Assembly (NCBI GenBank): GCA_018824305.1
Contig: JAHJGM010000026.1
Span: 62,001-126,000 of the forward strand
Direction: 5' to 3'
DNA: 64,000 nucleotides
From: a bacterium
GTDB taxonomy: Bacteria; Campylobacterota; Campylobacteria; Campylobacterales; Sulfurimonadaceae
Under the pieces are notes generated by a model, which did no database searches, had not been told where the DNA came from, and saw nothing but the letters and a program-made list of their open reading frames with translations. Below are positions 1 to 9,378 of the stretch, piece by piece (position 1 is the stretch's first letter; every line of letters begins with the position of its first letter). Made by a program: the position numbers and the translations under genes.

Positions 1-759
1 GATCTTCACCGCACCGTTGATGTCAGTAAGATTGTTGAAACTCGCTTCGCCTTTTAACGTCGTGAAGTTTTTAGAGAAGTATTTGTCAAACTCGTAAAGC
101 GCACCTTTTTGGTGTGGGTTTTCCCCGTAACGAGTATCCATAACTTTGTTTCCTACGATGAACTGCTTTTCGCCCATACCGTTGTTAAAACGGCTGTTCA
201 TGTAGTTTGCTATCATAGAATCATACGCCGCTGTATGCTCATACGCTTTTATCATCAGTGAACGGCGGAACTCTACCGTGTTTGTATCGCTCTCAATAGC
301 GTTTAGCACTAAAGAGTAGTCAGACGGGTCAGTCACGATGATAACGCTGTCAAAGTTCTTTGCAGCACTTCTTACCATCGCAGGTCCGCCGATGTCGATG
401 TTTTCGATGATCTCTTCAAAATCATCAGTTCTCTCGATAGTCGCTTTAAAAGGGTAAAGGTTTACACACACAAGATCAATTGCCTCGACGCCAAGCTCTT
501 TTGCCTGATCCAGGTGAGACTGCTTGTCGCGACGATGTAAGATACCGCCGTGAACGTACGGGTTTAATGTCTTTACACGCCCCTCAAAACATTCAGGAAA
601 CTTCGTCACCTCATCTATTTCTATCGCTTTGATGCCGTTTTCAACGAGAATCTTATATGTTCCGCCTGTAGAGATTATCTCAAAACCGTTGTTTACTAGC
701 GACTTTGCAAATTCTACGATATTGCTTTTGTCACTGACACTTAGTAATGCACGTTTCAT
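1..759 (-). CDS. purH: PurH, bifunctional AICAR transformylase / IMP cyclohydrolase (N-terminal part)
   Basis: This is the first 253 codons of PurH, which catalyses the last two steps of IMP synthesis; the rest lies beyond base 1. The start ATG is at 759-757, and the protein opens [18 protein letters not shown], followed by STGGT and [14 protein letters not shown]. These belong to the MGS-like IMP cyclohydrolase domain. [16 protein letters not shown] and [13 protein letters not shown] mark the passage to the transformylase half. The reading frame is open across the whole segment. It sits near purL, while purC, purS and purQ are elsewhere in the window, so the purine genes are dispersed. Confidence 0.96.
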   Translation of the reverse strand, partial: MKRALLSVSDKSNIVEFAKSLVNNGFEIISTGGTYKILVENGIKAIEIDEVTKFPECFEGRVKTLNPYVHGGILHRRDKQSHLDQAKELGVEAIDLVCVNLYPFKATIERTDDFEEIIENIDIGGPAMVRSAAKNFDSVIIVTDPSDYSLVLNAIESDTNTVEFRRSLMIKAYEHTAAYDSMIANYMNSRFNNGMGEKQFIVGNKVMDTRYGENPHQKGALYEFDKYFSKNFTTLKGEASFNNLTDINGAVKI

Positions 760-878
760 TTCTTTCCTTGAGGGTTAAGTATCGGTACTTAAAATTTAAA
801 TGAAATTTTACCGACTTTTTTATACAGATAAGCTTATTCATGCTAACATATTTCTCACACTTACCAGAAGGACAGATC

Positions 879-1190
879 ATGTACAAACTCGCCTACTTTG
901 TACCAGCCGAAGCAAAAGAAAAGACAAAACAAGCTCTTTTTGAGATAGGTGCCGGAAGATACGCAAACTATGAGTGCTGCAGTTTTGAGACGCTGGGACA
1001 CGGGCAGTTCAAGCCCATAAAAGGTGCCAATCCGCACATAGGGGAGTTGGACAGACTCGAGGTTGTCGAGGAGTATAAAGTCGAGATGATATGTGATGAT
1101 GAGATCATCAAGAAAGCTGTGGAAGTACTAAAAGCAGCTCATCCTTATGAAGAGGTTGCGTATGAAGTTTTTAAAATGGAAAAATTTTAG
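879..1190 (+). CDS. CutA/NIF3-insert-like (YqfO-type) small protein
   Basis: A 103-aa protein of the ferredoxin-fold family related to CutA1 and to the insert domain of NIF3/YqfO proteins. Visible signatures are YKLAYFVP at the N terminus, GHGQFKPIKGANPHIG in the middle and AHPYEEVAYEV at the C terminus. The ATG at 879 is preferred over an in-frame ATG at 840 because AGAAGGA lies about seven bases upstream and the family starts there. It is transcribed divergently from purH. Its last 63 bases overlap the 3' end of an opposite-strand gene. Stand-alone members are conserved, but their molecular role is not established. Confidence 0.85.
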   Translation: MYKLAYFVPAEAKEKTKQALFEIGAGRYANYECCSFETLGHGQFKPIKGANPHIGELDRLEVVEEYKVEMICDDEIIKKAVEVLKAAHPYEEVAYEVFKMEKF

Positions 1191-1676
1191 TTTTTTAGAC
1201 TTATCTTCTATAGTATCACGAAGAACACGTGTACTTCGTATCTCTCTGACCGGATCATATTTTCTACAACAACTTCGTGCAATATATGTATATGTTTTGC
1301 CTAAGTCATCATTGATAACTACTTTACATAAAAATGGTTCACCCCATACATTTTTATAAAGCTTTTCCAATTCTGTTGGTGAACAACACTGAAAAGACAA
1401 TATAACACTTGCTGTTCTTATAATACCTTTTTTAAATCCGCGCACTTCCAATTGTCTCATTAAAAAGTCATAATAAAATTTAGTTGCACTATTGATATCA
1501 TTTTCTATCGATTCTTCTAATGGATACAAATCTAATATTAATGTGTTGGTATTCATTTCATACGCTTTTTTGTATAATTTCCCCATTCCCCAATAACCGT
1601 CGATATCATTATTTCGAGAGATAAAACTTGTGGCCATCCCTTCAACAACACTCTTTAATTCTTTTCGTCTTGGCAT
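1128..1676 (-). CDS. Conserved hypothetical protein, AT-rich
   Basis: A 182-aa protein of unknown function. It opens MPRRKELKSVVEGMATSF, then SRNNDIDGYWGMGKLY, has a cysteine pair in the middle (QCCSPTELEKLY) and another near the C terminus (RSCCRKYD). No catalytic motif or membrane segment is evident. The gene looks more AT-rich than its neighbours and faces a 550-bp non-coding stretch. It overlaps the 3' end of the CutA-like gene by 63 bases on the other strand. Its last residues (FKNFIRNLFIRMSCF) are therefore read through antisense coding sequence and may be an accidental extension. The N-terminal motif resembles hypothetical proteins I have seen in diverse bacteria, but I cannot assign a role. 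Confidence 0.6.
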   Translation of the reverse strand: MPRRKELKSVVEGMATSFISRNNDIDGYWGMGKLYKKAYEMNTNTLILDLYPLEESIENDINSATKFYYDFLMRQLEVRGFKKGIIRTASVILSFQCCSPTELEKLYKNVWGEPFLCKVVINDDLGKTYTYIARSCCRKYDPVREIRSTRVLRDTIEDKSKKLKFFHFKNFIRNLFIRMSCF

Positions 1677-1750
1677 TACTTTTCTTCTCTTTTTTTATTT
1701 ACTGAATAAACATTATATTCATTATATGTTTATATGTAAAGATTTTACTC

Positions 1751-2140
1751 CATACTTTTTGTCCGCAAAAAGTACACAAAAACTCTTGCAACGGCTTCGA
1801 GCTTGACTACGTCAAGTTCCCAAGAAAGAGTAATTCCACTCCTAAAAATGCAAAACTCGGCAAGCCTCAAACAGTTGCATTTTTTTAACGTCATTACTTT
1901 ACTATTTCTCGGCTCTGCAGGGGTTGCAACTGACGAAGAGGTTTGGTCGGCGTTTTCTTGGTGTCACTTTGGATTTTAGTCTTTTTGACCGAGTGGAGTC
2001 GTTAAGAAAATGCAACTGTTTGAGGGAGTGTACGACCGAGTTTTGTATTTTTAGACGGAATGACCGAAAAAAGGCGTAAAGAAATCCAACTGCTGACACG
2101 AGCTTTTTTGCATACTTTTTTTGCGGCAAAAAAAAGTATG
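1751..2140. repeat. 390-bp hairpin-bounded intergenic inverted-repeat element
   Basis: This fills most of the only gene-free stretch over 300 bases (1677-2228). It is bounded by two similar hairpins: ACTTTTTG/CAAAAAGT at 1754-1773 and a longer CATACTTTTTTTGC hairpin at 2111-2140. Inside, the stretch 1843-1890 is repeated inverted at about 2000-2053; both arms share AAAACTCGG and CCTCAAACAGTTGCATTTT. No convincing coding frame runs through it. A short minus-strand open frame (1902-2129) is compositionally odd. The architecture suggests a non-autonomous repeat or structured intergenic element. Copies elsewhere in the genome cannot be seen from here. Confidence 0.5.
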
Positions 2141-2186
2141 AGAGAAGTCAGTAAAAGTATTAAAAAATATGTTTACATGTAAGAGA

Positions 2187-2211
2187 TTTCCCCGCTAAAA
2201 AGTGCGGAGAA
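2187..2211 (-). terminator. Possible terminator hairpin downstream of purL
   Basis: Just past the purL stop, the minus strand reads CTCCGC, an ACTTTTTA-type loop, then GCGGGG, forming a six-pair stem with one G-T wobble. The following bases (AAATCTCTTAC) give only a weak T-run, so this may be a terminator or simply a 3' protective hairpin. Confidence 0.35.
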
Positions 2212-2228
2212 AAAGTAGAGAAGAAAGA

Positions 2229-4442
2229 TTATACGTCTTGGTTGATGACACTTGCGAAAGTGTTGTAGTAGTTGTCTTGAAGCTCTTTCAGAGACATGAA
2301 AACATTGTTACATGTAAAGTGCTCTCCACCGACTGTACCTATCTTCTGAACAGTCAGTTTAGAAGCCATCTCTTCAAACGCTTTTGCGTTTTCAGGTTTT
2401 ACCTCTATGACAGCACGTGAGAAACTCTCTGAGAAGATATCTCTCTCATCAGTTACGTCCATACCCGCATTACATCCAAGTCCGCTTACCGCACTCATCT
2501 TAGCTAGAGCCATCGCCGCTCCGCCTGAGCTACAGTCTTTTGCACACTCTAGTAGACCTTTTTTGTTTGCCTCGATGACTAAGTCCCAAAGCGCAAGCTC
2601 TTTTACGTAGTTGATCTCAGGCATCTTGCCTGCTACTACGTTGTAAAGCTCTTTCATGTAAAGAGACCCGCCGAACTCGCTTTTTGTGTCACCCACAAGG
2701 TAAAGAAGGTTTCCATCTTTTTGAAAGCTTGACATCAACACTTTGTTTTGGTCTTCGTTCACACCTACAGTCGCGATAGACGGTGTAGGGAAAACTGAAA
2801 TCTTGTCCGTTTCGTTGTAAAGAGAGACGTTTCCGCCGATGACCGGAGTCGTAAGCTCTGAACACGCCTCTTTGATACCTTCACACCCTTGTGCGAACTG
2901 CCACATAACTTCCGGGTTCTCAGGGTTTCCGTAGTTTAGACAGTCTGTGATAGCAAGAGGTCTAGCACCGCTCATCGCTACGTTTCTTCCGCTCTCGATG
3001 ACCGCAGCTGCAGCACCGTTTCTCGGATCAACATAACAGTAACGCACATTACAGTCAGCACTCATAGCAAGTGCCGCGCCGTTCTCTTTTACACGGATAA
3101 CCGAAGCATCTAAGCTTCCGCCTTTTTTGATCGTGTTGGTCTGTACCATAGAGTCGTACTGCTCATATATCCAAGACTTGTCTACCACTTCCATAGATTT
3201 TATGAGTTTGGCAAACGCGTCTTGGTTGCTTACTTTGTCAAAGTCGTTCAGTGTCACGTCGCGGATCTCGTCCAGGTATGCAGGACGAGTGGTCGGACGG
3301 TCAAGTACAGGTGCTTCTTCACTTACAGGGTCAACCGGAACGTCTGCACACTTCTCTCCGTGCCAAAAAAGCTCCATTCTACCAGTAGCTGTTACTTCAC
3401 CTACGACTGCTGCATCAAGATCCCATTTTTCAAAGATATCGATGATCGCTTGTTCACTTCCTTTTTTCGCACAAAGAAGCATACGCTCCTGAGACTCACT
3501 AAGCATGAACTCATACGGAGTCATCCCCTCTTCGCGAGCAGGGACTTTGTCAAGATGCATGATCATACCCGAACCTGAACGTCCCGCCATCTCGAACGAG
3601 CTTGATGTAAGACCCGCAGCACCCATATCTTGGATACCTACGACGTAGTCAGTTTTGAAAAGCTCTAAACACGCTTCTAGAAGAAGTTTTTCAGTGAACG
3701 GGTCACCCACTTGAACAGTAGGACGAAGAGATTTAGACTCCTCTGTAAAGCTGTCAGAGCTCATAACAGCTCCGCCAAGACCGTCGCGCCCAGTCTTGCT
3801 TCCTACATAGATAACAGGATTGCCGATACCCTCGGCTTTTCCGTAAAATATCTCATCGCTTTTTGCAAGACCCAAAGTAAACGCGTTAACAAGGATGTTG
3901 CCGTTGTAACAGTCGTCAAAACTCGTCTCACCGCCGATAGTCGGTACACCCATACAGTTACCGTAACCACCGATCCCAGCTACTACACCACGAACCAAAA
4001 AACGTTGGTGTGCGCTGACTTTATCGCCGCGAAGCACATTTCCAAAACGAAGTGCGTTCAGGTTTGCTATAGGACGTGCACCCATAGTAAAGACGTCACG
4101 CATGATACCGCCCACACCAGTCGCTGCACCTTGATAAGGCTCGATGAAACTCGGGTGGTTGTGTGACTCCATCTTAAAGACAGCCGCGTATCCGCCGCCG
4201 ATATCGATGACACCTGCATTTTCTCCCGGACCTTGGATGACCCACGGTGCGCTGACAGGGAAACCTCTTAAATATTTTTTAGAAGATTTATAACTGCAGT
4301 GTTCGCTCCACATAGCTGAGAAGATACCCAGTTCTACCAGGTTCGGTTCACGATTTAATATCTTTTTGATGTTTGCGTAATCTAGCTGAGAAAGCTTATG
4401 TTGAGATAATAGTGTATCTATATTTTCAAGTTGTTGGCTCAC
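2229..4442 (-). CDS. purL: PurL, phosphoribosylformylglycinamidine synthase subunit II
   Basis: The ATP-dependent synthetase subunit of the three-protein FGAM synthase (PurS, PurL, PurQ). It converts FGAR and glutamine-derived ammonia to FGAM. The 737-aa length is that of the short PurL, and separate purS and purQ genes at 41.4-42.4 kb fit this. Signatures include [20 protein letters not shown] near residue 35, [32 protein letters not shown] and, C-terminally, [13 protein letters not shown] of the AIR-synthase-like fold. A TATAAT box lies 35 bp upstream of the start. The gene stands apart from the other purine genes, as is common in this phylum. Confidence 0.97.
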   Translation of the reverse strand: MSQQLENIDTLLSQHKLSQLDYANIKKILNREPNLVELGIFSAMWSEHCSYKSSKKYLRGFPVSAPWVIQGPGENAGVIDIGGGYAAVFKMESHNHPSFIEPYQGAATGVGGIMRDVFTMGARPIANLNALRFGNVLRGDKVSAHQRFLVRGVVAGIGGYGNCMGVPTIGGETSFDDCYNGNILVNAFTLGLAKSDEIFYGKAEGIGNPVIYVGSKTGRDGLGGAVMSSDSFTEESKSLRPTVQVGDPFTEKLLLEACLELFKTDYVVGIQDMGAAGLTSSSFEMAGRSGSGMIMHLDKVPAREEGMTPYEFMLSESQERMLLCAKKGSEQAIIDIFEKWDLDAAVVGEVTATGRMELFWHGEKCADVPVDPVSEEAPVLDRPTTRPAYLDEIRDVTLNDFDKVSNQDAFAKLIKSMEVVDKSWIYEQYDSMVQTNTIKKGGSLDASVIRVKENGAALAMSADCNVRYCYVDPRNGAAAAVIESGRNVAMSGARPLAITDCLNYGNPENPEVMWQFAQGCEGIKEACSELTTPVIGGNVSLYNETDKISVFPTPSIATVGVNEDQNKVLMSSFQKDGNLLYLVGDTKSEFGGSLYMKELYNVVAGKMPEINYVKELALWDLVIEANKKGLLECAKDCSSGGAAMALAKMSAVSGLGCNAGMDVTDERDIFSESFSRAVIEVKPENAKAFEEMASKLTVQKIGTVGGEHFTCNNVFMSLKELQDNYYNTFASVINQDV

Positions 4443-4476
4443 GTAGGGTTCCTAAAGTTTTGGTTTTTAAAGGCAG

Positions 4477-4482
4477 ATTATA
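4477..4482 (-). promoter_or_regulatory. Candidate -10 box for purL
   Basis: A perfect TATAAT reads on the minus strand about 35 bases before the purL ATG in an AT-rich gap. No clear -35 is visible, which is usual for sigma-70 promoters of Campylobacterota. Confidence 0.5.
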
Positions 4483-4543
4483 TCTAAAGAGTTGTAAAAA
4501 TTTTATGAAACAAAAATATTTTTAAATTAAAGGTATGGAGTTT

Positions 4544-5068
4544 TTACTGAAATCCAAAATCTTTTTTTGTACGGATATTCTTTTTGCGTTCAAAAATGGG
4601 GATGTAAGAGATACTGACGATCTCATACTCTTTTTTACCGTTTGGAAGATGGATATAAAATTGGTCTTCTTCCTCTTTTCCTATCACCTGTTTTGCCAGC
4701 GGAGAGTGTACGGAGATAAGTCCGTTTTCGGGCTCGGCTTCCAATACTCCGCAGATAGTGTATATCTCACTGCTGTTGTCCGCCAGATTTTCCAGCTCGA
4801 CCGTAGAACCGAAATGCACACGGGTGTGATCTAGCGATGAGGGGTCGATGACGACGGCTTTTTCTATCATGGAGTTGAGATAAAAAAGTCTTTTATCTAT
4901 ATGGCGGAGCTGCTCTTTTGCAGCGTGATACTCTGCATTTTCACTTCTGTCGCCCTGAGCAGCGGCAACCTGTTTTTCATGTGTGACACGAGGTTTTTCC
5001 ACTTCTCGAAGATATTTGAACTCTTCTAAGAGCAGATCATACCCCTGCAGTGTCATCGGCTCTTTCAA
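4544..5068 (-). CDS. greB: GreA/GreB-family transcript cleavage factor, GreB-like
   Basis: A 174-aa RNA polymerase secondary-channel factor that rescues backtracked complexes. The N-terminal coiled coil carries QGDRSENAEYHAAKEQLR at about residues 38-55, with the acidic D/E pair at the tip. The C-terminal FKBP-like domain shows VHFGSTVEL and GLISVHSPLAKQVIGKEE. GDRSEN and the ISVHSPLA segment are closer to GreB than to GreA. The start is the TTG at 5068, abutting the stop of the upstream gene, with GGAA ten bases before it. An in-frame ATG at 5056 would remove the usual KEPMT start. The last 20 residues (ERKKNIRTKKDFGFQ) are an extra basic tail. Confidence 0.85.
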   Translation of the reverse strand: MKEPMTLQGYDLLLEEFKYLREVEKPRVTHEKQVAAAQGDRSENAEYHAAKEQLRHIDKRLFYLNSMIEKAVVIDPSSLDHTRVHFGSTVELENLADNSSEIYTICGVLEAEPENGLISVHSPLAKQVIGKEEEDQFYIHLPNGKKEYEIVSISYIPIFERKKNIRTKKDFGFQ

Positions 5069-5401
5069 TTACAGTTCCTTGCCGAAACCTATAATGTAAA
5101 ATGTGTCTTTTCCGTCGACTTTATTCAGTTCCACTTTGAATTTTGTCGCAAAATGTTCTATCTTTTCTAAAGCTTCCTCTCTCAAGGCTTCATTTGCCGC
5201 TTCTACTTTGATCTTTAAAAAATCGTTCGAGTTTGACATTGCGATATATCCGCCGATCGGTTTTAGTGCATCGTTTAAATCCATTATATGCTTTTCTATT
5301 TTCTCATATCCGACCGTATTTTGTTTGATACGTCTGTATTGATCCACTAAAGTGTCGTTTGGCATATATCCCAACTGATTTAACATTGCGCTTGTCTGCA
5401 T
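5069..5401 (-). CDS. Small hypothetical protein upstream of greB-like gene
   Basis: A 110-aa soluble protein of unknown function, MQTSAMLNQLGYMPND at the N terminus and a basic/acidic alternating middle (KVEAANEALREEALEKIEH) that should form helix. There is no signal peptide, membrane segment or metal motif. Its stop codon directly abuts the TTG start of the Gre factor, so the two are almost certainly translated from one mRNA. Its function could relate to transcription, but that is inference from position only. Confidence 0.7.
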   Translation of the reverse strand: MQTSAMLNQLGYMPNDTLVDQYRRIKQNTVGYEKIEKHIMDLNDALKPIGGYIAMSNSNDFLKIKVEAANEALREEALEKIEHFATKFKVELNKVDGKDTFYIIGFGKEL

Positions 5402-5528
5402 TTATAATTTCCTTTTATATAACCGACTATCTCGAATTTATTACACAAATAGAGTAAGAGTAGTTCTGTTTTTATGAAATTTTAACATATTTAGTTTTAA
5501 TTTTAATTTTACTTTACGTTTGCTGTAA

Positions 5529-5534
5529 TATAAT
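5529..5534 (+). promoter_or_regulatory. Candidate -10 box for the HDOD gene
   Basis: TATAAT preceded by GTAA, 31 bases before the ATG at 5565, in a strongly AT-rich intergenic region. It probably drives the HDOD-rnr-holA run. No separate -35 box stands out. Confidence 0.5.
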
Positions 5535-5564
5535 GCTATTAAAATAAATGTATCAGGATAGTAT

Positions 5565-6368
5565 ATGAACGATAGACTACTTCAACAGATAAGACAACTT
5601 CCGCCTCTTCCAGAGTCTGCAATTAAAATAGAAGCTGTATATCAAAATCCTAACTCGACATTTAACGATATGGTCAAGATCTTAGAAAAAGACCCTCTTT
5701 TAACGGCAGACATCTTAAAAGCTGCAAACTCTCCGCTTTACGGATTCTCTCGTGAGATAAATGCTATCAGTCAGGCTGTTGGTCTATTTGGTATGGGGAC
5801 TGTTCGCGGGTTTGCTCTTGCGAGTATCGTCAAAAAGAGTTTTCCTCTGGATCTTTCTTCTTACGGTATCACAAATGCGCAGTTTGCAGAACTCTCAAGC
5901 AAACAACATGCGATCGTCACATCGTGGTACATAAGAAAAGACCCTAAACTGCTTGGCACATTATCTCCTGCGGCATTTTTGGTCGAGATCGGAAAAGTAT
6001 TGATCTCACAATACATCATCGAAGAAAAAGCACAAGAAAAGTTCAGAGATGCTCTTAAAAATATAGGCAATGTCGAATCTGCCGAGATCGAGATCGTAGG
6101 TGTCCATGCGCCGGAAGTAAGTGCGACTATCTTTACTCATTGGAAGTTTGAGGAGAAACTGATCGAGACGATACGCCATTGTGTTGAACCGGAGAATGCA
6201 AGTGATGACATCAAAAAAGCTGCCCAGAGCCTACATGTAGTACGTGTTGCCGTCCCGATAAACGGTGTACTTACAGAAGCCAGTATAGAAGAGGCTAAAC
6301 AGCTTGTCAGTAAATATGGTCTAGATATGGAAAGCTTTACAAAAGCTATTGAAACTGTACTTGCATAA
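5565..6368 (+). CDS. HDOD-domain signalling protein
   Basis: A 267-aa protein made essentially of one HDOD domain, an HD-related output domain found in bacterial signalling that usually lacks phosphohydrolase activity. The start MNDRLLQQIRQLPPLPESAIKI is the family's characteristic LPxLP entry. EKDPLLTADILKAANSPLYG and ISQAVGLFGMGTVRGFAL follow in the expected order. The classical HD metal pair is not evident. No receiver or GGDEF domain is fused, so its input must come from a partner. Three bases separate its stop from the rnr start, indicating co-transcription with rnr and holA. Confidence 0.88.
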   Translation: MNDRLLQQIRQLPPLPESAIKIEAVYQNPNSTFNDMVKILEKDPLLTADILKAANSPLYGFSREINAISQAVGLFGMGTVRGFALASIVKKSFPLDLSSYGITNAQFAELSSKQHAIVTSWYIRKDPKLLGTLSPAAFLVEIGKVLISQYIIEEKAQEKFRDALKNIGNVESAEIEIVGVHAPEVSATIFTHWKFEEKLIETIRHCVEPENASDDIKKAAQSLHVVRVAVPINGVLTEASIEEAKQLVSKYGLDMESFTKAIETVLA

Positions 6369-6371
6369 AAA

Positions 6372-8312
6372 TTGAAATCTCTTCTCATACGCCTCACCCT
6401 TGGTCTTTATGACCAAGATATCGCCGCGCAGGAACGCCCTTTCGTAGATGAGTGGCTCAACAAAAGCTACGTTATAAAAGATGGTCTTCAATACAGGTTT
6501 CACTCCAAATACCGTGCGGGAGAGATCACTCTGGCACAAAACGGTACAGCCTACTTAAGTAGTATAGGATTGAACGTCAAAGACCTTTTTATAGATGACG
6601 GTGATCTGGCAGATGCAAAAAACGGCGATCTCGTCATTGCCAAAAGACTGCTTGCAAAACGCGGCACACCGAGTGCGAAGGTCGTTGAAGTCGTAGGACG
6701 GGCACAGACTTACAGTGTCGCATTTATCTCATACAAAGAAAACCGTAAATCACTTCTTGATATAAGGACTCTTCATCCTGCAGGCGTCATTATGGATGAA
6801 AAAGAGCTAAACACTTATGAGACCGGTACCGTCTTTAAAATAGACAATCTCACATCAACCGTTATGGAAGTCTTGGGGAATCTGAACGATCCGCTCGTGG
6901 ATGAGAAGATCGTCTTAGCCCAGTACAATAAACATGACGCCTTTAGCGATGAAGTGATAGAGCTGGCAAAATCGTTCCAAGAGGTCGATGCGTCTTTTTA
7001 TCCTGAAAGAAAAGATCTGCGCCACCTGCCGTTTTGTACCATCGACCCCGTTACGGCAAAAGATTTCGATGATGCCATCTGCTGGGATGATAAAAACTAC
7101 ATCCTTTATGTCGCTATCGCAGATGTCAGCGAGTATGTCAAACCCTTCGGTCCAATAGATGCAGAAGCGATATACAGAGGTTTTTCTATCTACCTGCCGC
7201 ACCGCTCGATCCCGATGCTGCCGCGTCAGCTGAGTGAGACCCTATGTTCCTTGCAGCCACATGTAGACAGACTGAGTTTTGCTTTTGAGATCCACTTGGA
7301 CAAAGAGACTTTGGAAGTGACGCACAGCGATGTGTATGAGACGATCATCCATTCAAAAAGAAGATTCAACTATGAAGAGATCGATGAATACTTCGAAGGA
7401 AAACTAAAGCCTAAAAACGACGCTGAAAAAGAGGTCTTAGCCTACATAAATCCTCTGCGCAAGATCACTGACAGACTCAGGGAAAAAAGACTCAAAGTCG
7501 GGTTTGATTTCAGGTCTGATGAGATCGAGATGAAACTAGACAACGAGGGTAATATCATCTCTACCACTGTCTCGGAGGAAACCCCTTCACATTCACTCAT
7601 AGAGGACTGTATGCTCCTTGCCAACAAAGCGGCAGCTGCGATGTATGAAAGAGGCGTGTTTAGGATCCATGAACCGCCTAGCCAGACGAAGATACAGTCA
7701 CTTTACAATGAACTCGCAGGTATAGGCATCTTTGTAGAACCTCAGGAAAATATGAGAGAGACGATCGGTTTTATCCAGAAAAAGGCCAGAGAGATGAACA
7801 TCGAGTCCGATGTGGACACACTTATCATCCAAGCCCAACGCCGCGCAAGATATTCACCCGACAATCACGGTCACTTTGGACTCGGGTTTGAAAAATACAC
7901 GCACTTTACCTCACCGATCCGCCGCTACTCTGACCTCATAGTTCACAGGCTCATCAAAGCGATAAAAGCAAACGACACCGAAGAGGGTTCGTATGTACTT
8001 AGAAACATCGAGTCACTCACGATCGCCGTCAGTGAAAAAGAGCGTGAGAGTGCGGATGTCGAGTTTCGTTTTATGGACAGAAAATATGCCCGCTGGGCGC
8101 AAAAGAACATAGGCAAAAAATTTAAAGCGCGCATCGAAGCCACAGACCCCCACCTTATAGCAAAACTCACCGATGAGATCACGGGTGCGACATTACATGT
8201 AAGGTCTCAGGTACCGATCATGCTTTTTGATGATGTGGAAGTGATAATCGAAGAGGTCGATATAGCGACGACGAAGATCAGTACCACTGTCGTACAAAAA
8301 ATATCAAAGTAG
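6372..8312 (+). CDS. rnr: RNase R/RNase II-family 3'-5' exoribonuclease
   Basis: A processive hydrolytic exoribonuclease of 646 aa, the length usual for Helicobacter and Campylobacter Rnr and shorter than E. coli RNase R. A cold-shock-like region precedes the RNB domain. The metal-binding cluster DPVTAKDFDDA lies near residue 225, followed by YVAIADVSEYV and SIPMLPRQLSETLCSL. GHFGLGFEKYTHFTSPIRRY closes the catalytic domain, and the C-terminal S1-like part is short. The start is TTG at 6372, three bases after the HDOD stop. No strong ribosome-binding site is seen, so translation may be coupled. holA follows after four bases. Confidence 0.93.
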   Translation: MKSLLIRLTLGLYDQDIAAQERPFVDEWLNKSYVIKDGLQYRFHSKYRAGEITLAQNGTAYLSSIGLNVKDLFIDDGDLADAKNGDLVIAKRLLAKRGTPSAKVVEVVGRAQTYSVAFISYKENRKSLLDIRTLHPAGVIMDEKELNTYETGTVFKIDNLTSTVMEVLGNLNDPLVDEKIVLAQYNKHDAFSDEVIELAKSFQEVDASFYPERKDLRHLPFCTIDPVTAKDFDDAICWDDKNYILYVAIADVSEYVKPFGPIDAEAIYRGFSIYLPHRSIPMLPRQLSETLCSLQPHVDRLSFAFEIHLDKETLEVTHSDVYETIIHSKRRFNYEEIDEYFEGKLKPKNDAEKEVLAYINPLRKITDRLREKRLKVGFDFRSDEIEMKLDNEGNIISTTVSEETPSHSLIEDCMLLANKAAAAMYERGVFRIHEPPSQTKIQSLYNELAGIGIFVEPQENMRETIGFIQKKAREMNIESDVDTLIIQAQRRARYSPDNHGHFGLGFEKYTHFTSPIRRYSDLIVHRLIKAIKANDTEEGSYVLRNIESLTIAVSEKERESADVEFRFMDRKYARWAQKNIGKKFKARIEATDPHLIAKLTDEITGATLHVRSQVPIMLFDDVEVIIEEVDIATTKISTTVVQKISK

Positions 8313-8316
8313 TTTT

Positions 8317-9282
8317 ATGTATAAAAAAGAGTTAGACCAGCATATAAGTAATGATTCTCTTGCAAATTCTGTCATCCTGTTTGGTGAGAGCCATTTTTTT
8401 ATAGACAAATATGCAAAAGCGCTCTCAGATATGGAAGATGCTTCAAAACTGACTTTCTACCATGATGAGTATAATTTCTCAACCGCTTATGCCCATCTTT
8501 CACAAGGTTCTCTTTTTGGTGATGCTAACGTCCTTTTGATAAAATCAGAGAAAAAAGTACCAAAAGCAGACCTTGACAAACTTGTAGAGGTGTGCCAAAA
8601 AAATCCTACAAACAGATTTATCTACGCTTATTACGGAAGCGACTACAAGACCTGCGACAAGTCATTTAGTGCAAAGTCCGGCGGTATGAGCGTAAGGTTT
8701 TTTGATCCTACTCACGGCGAAGCCATAGCATTTATAGCCCAAGAGGCTCAAAGTGCGGGCATTAAGATGGATAAATATACCATCAACCACCTTCTACAGG
8801 TCCAAAACAGCGATCTTTCTCTTGCTGCATCCGAACTCGATAAACTCAAACTGTTCGATAAAGAGATAACGACGAAAGATATAGATGAACTTGTATACGG
8901 CTTGGCACATGTCACCGTCGAGCAGCTCATAGACAAGGTTCTCTTAAAACATGATTTTAAAGAGAGTCTGGAAAAGATACTCGAGGGCGGTGAAGATGAA
9001 GTACGCATCATCACTGCACTCAGTGCATACGTGACACAGCTTTATCTTTTCAATATCTATATCCGTGTAAACGGTGCGCCTGATTCCATGGCAATACTGG
9101 GGTATAATCTGCCGCAGTTCATCCTGAAGGAAAAAGCCACTTTTTCACTAAAATTCAAGCCTTCGGCTTACAAAAACATGTTGGATCTTCTGCTATCCTC
9201 AGAACTAAAGATCAAGTCAAGCAACATTGATAAAGAAGCTATTTTATTTTCCACTCTTATCAAACTGCAAAAAATCATATAA
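8317..9282 (+). CDS. holA: HolA, DNA polymerase III delta subunit
   Basis: The 321-aa clamp-loader subunit that opens the beta clamp. It shows NSVILFGESHFFIDKYAKAL at the N terminus, GDANVLLIKSEKK, a middle domain around HLLQVQNSDLSLAASELDKL and a helical C-terminal collar domain. The AAA+ core is degenerate and has no Walker A, as expected for delta. rnr-holA adjacency matches Campylobacter. There holA is followed by rpsF-ssb-rpsR, whereas here that cluster is 14 kb away. Confidence 0.9.
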   Translation: MYKKELDQHISNDSLANSVILFGESHFFIDKYAKALSDMEDASKLTFYHDEYNFSTAYAHLSQGSLFGDANVLLIKSEKKVPKADLDKLVEVCQKNPTNRFIYAYYGSDYKTCDKSFSAKSGGMSVRFFDPTHGEAIAFIAQEAQSAGIKMDKYTINHLLQVQNSDLSLAASELDKLKLFDKEITTKDIDELVYGLAHVTVEQLIDKVLLKHDFKESLEKILEGGEDEVRIITALSAYVTQLYLFNIYIRVNGAPDSMAILGYNLPQFILKEKATFSLKFKPSAYKNMLDLLLSSELKIKSSNIDKEAILFSTLIKLQKII

Positions 9283-9378
9283 ATTTAACTCCATAAACTA
9301 ACTATAATATTTTAAAATATGTTATCATACGATAAGGTACAATAACACTTTAAAACATACTTATCACAGGAATTAGAT

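Noticed and set aside
1902-2129. 75-residue minus-strand open frame within the hairpin element
   Set aside because: It follows the inverted repeat arms, has low-complexity KK/RR composition and no ribosome-binding site; better explained as part of a repeat element than as a gene.
3711-4166. 151-residue plus-strand open frame opposite purL
   Set aside because: Antisense of conserved PurL motifs; Thr/Ser/Cys-rich and without a start signal.
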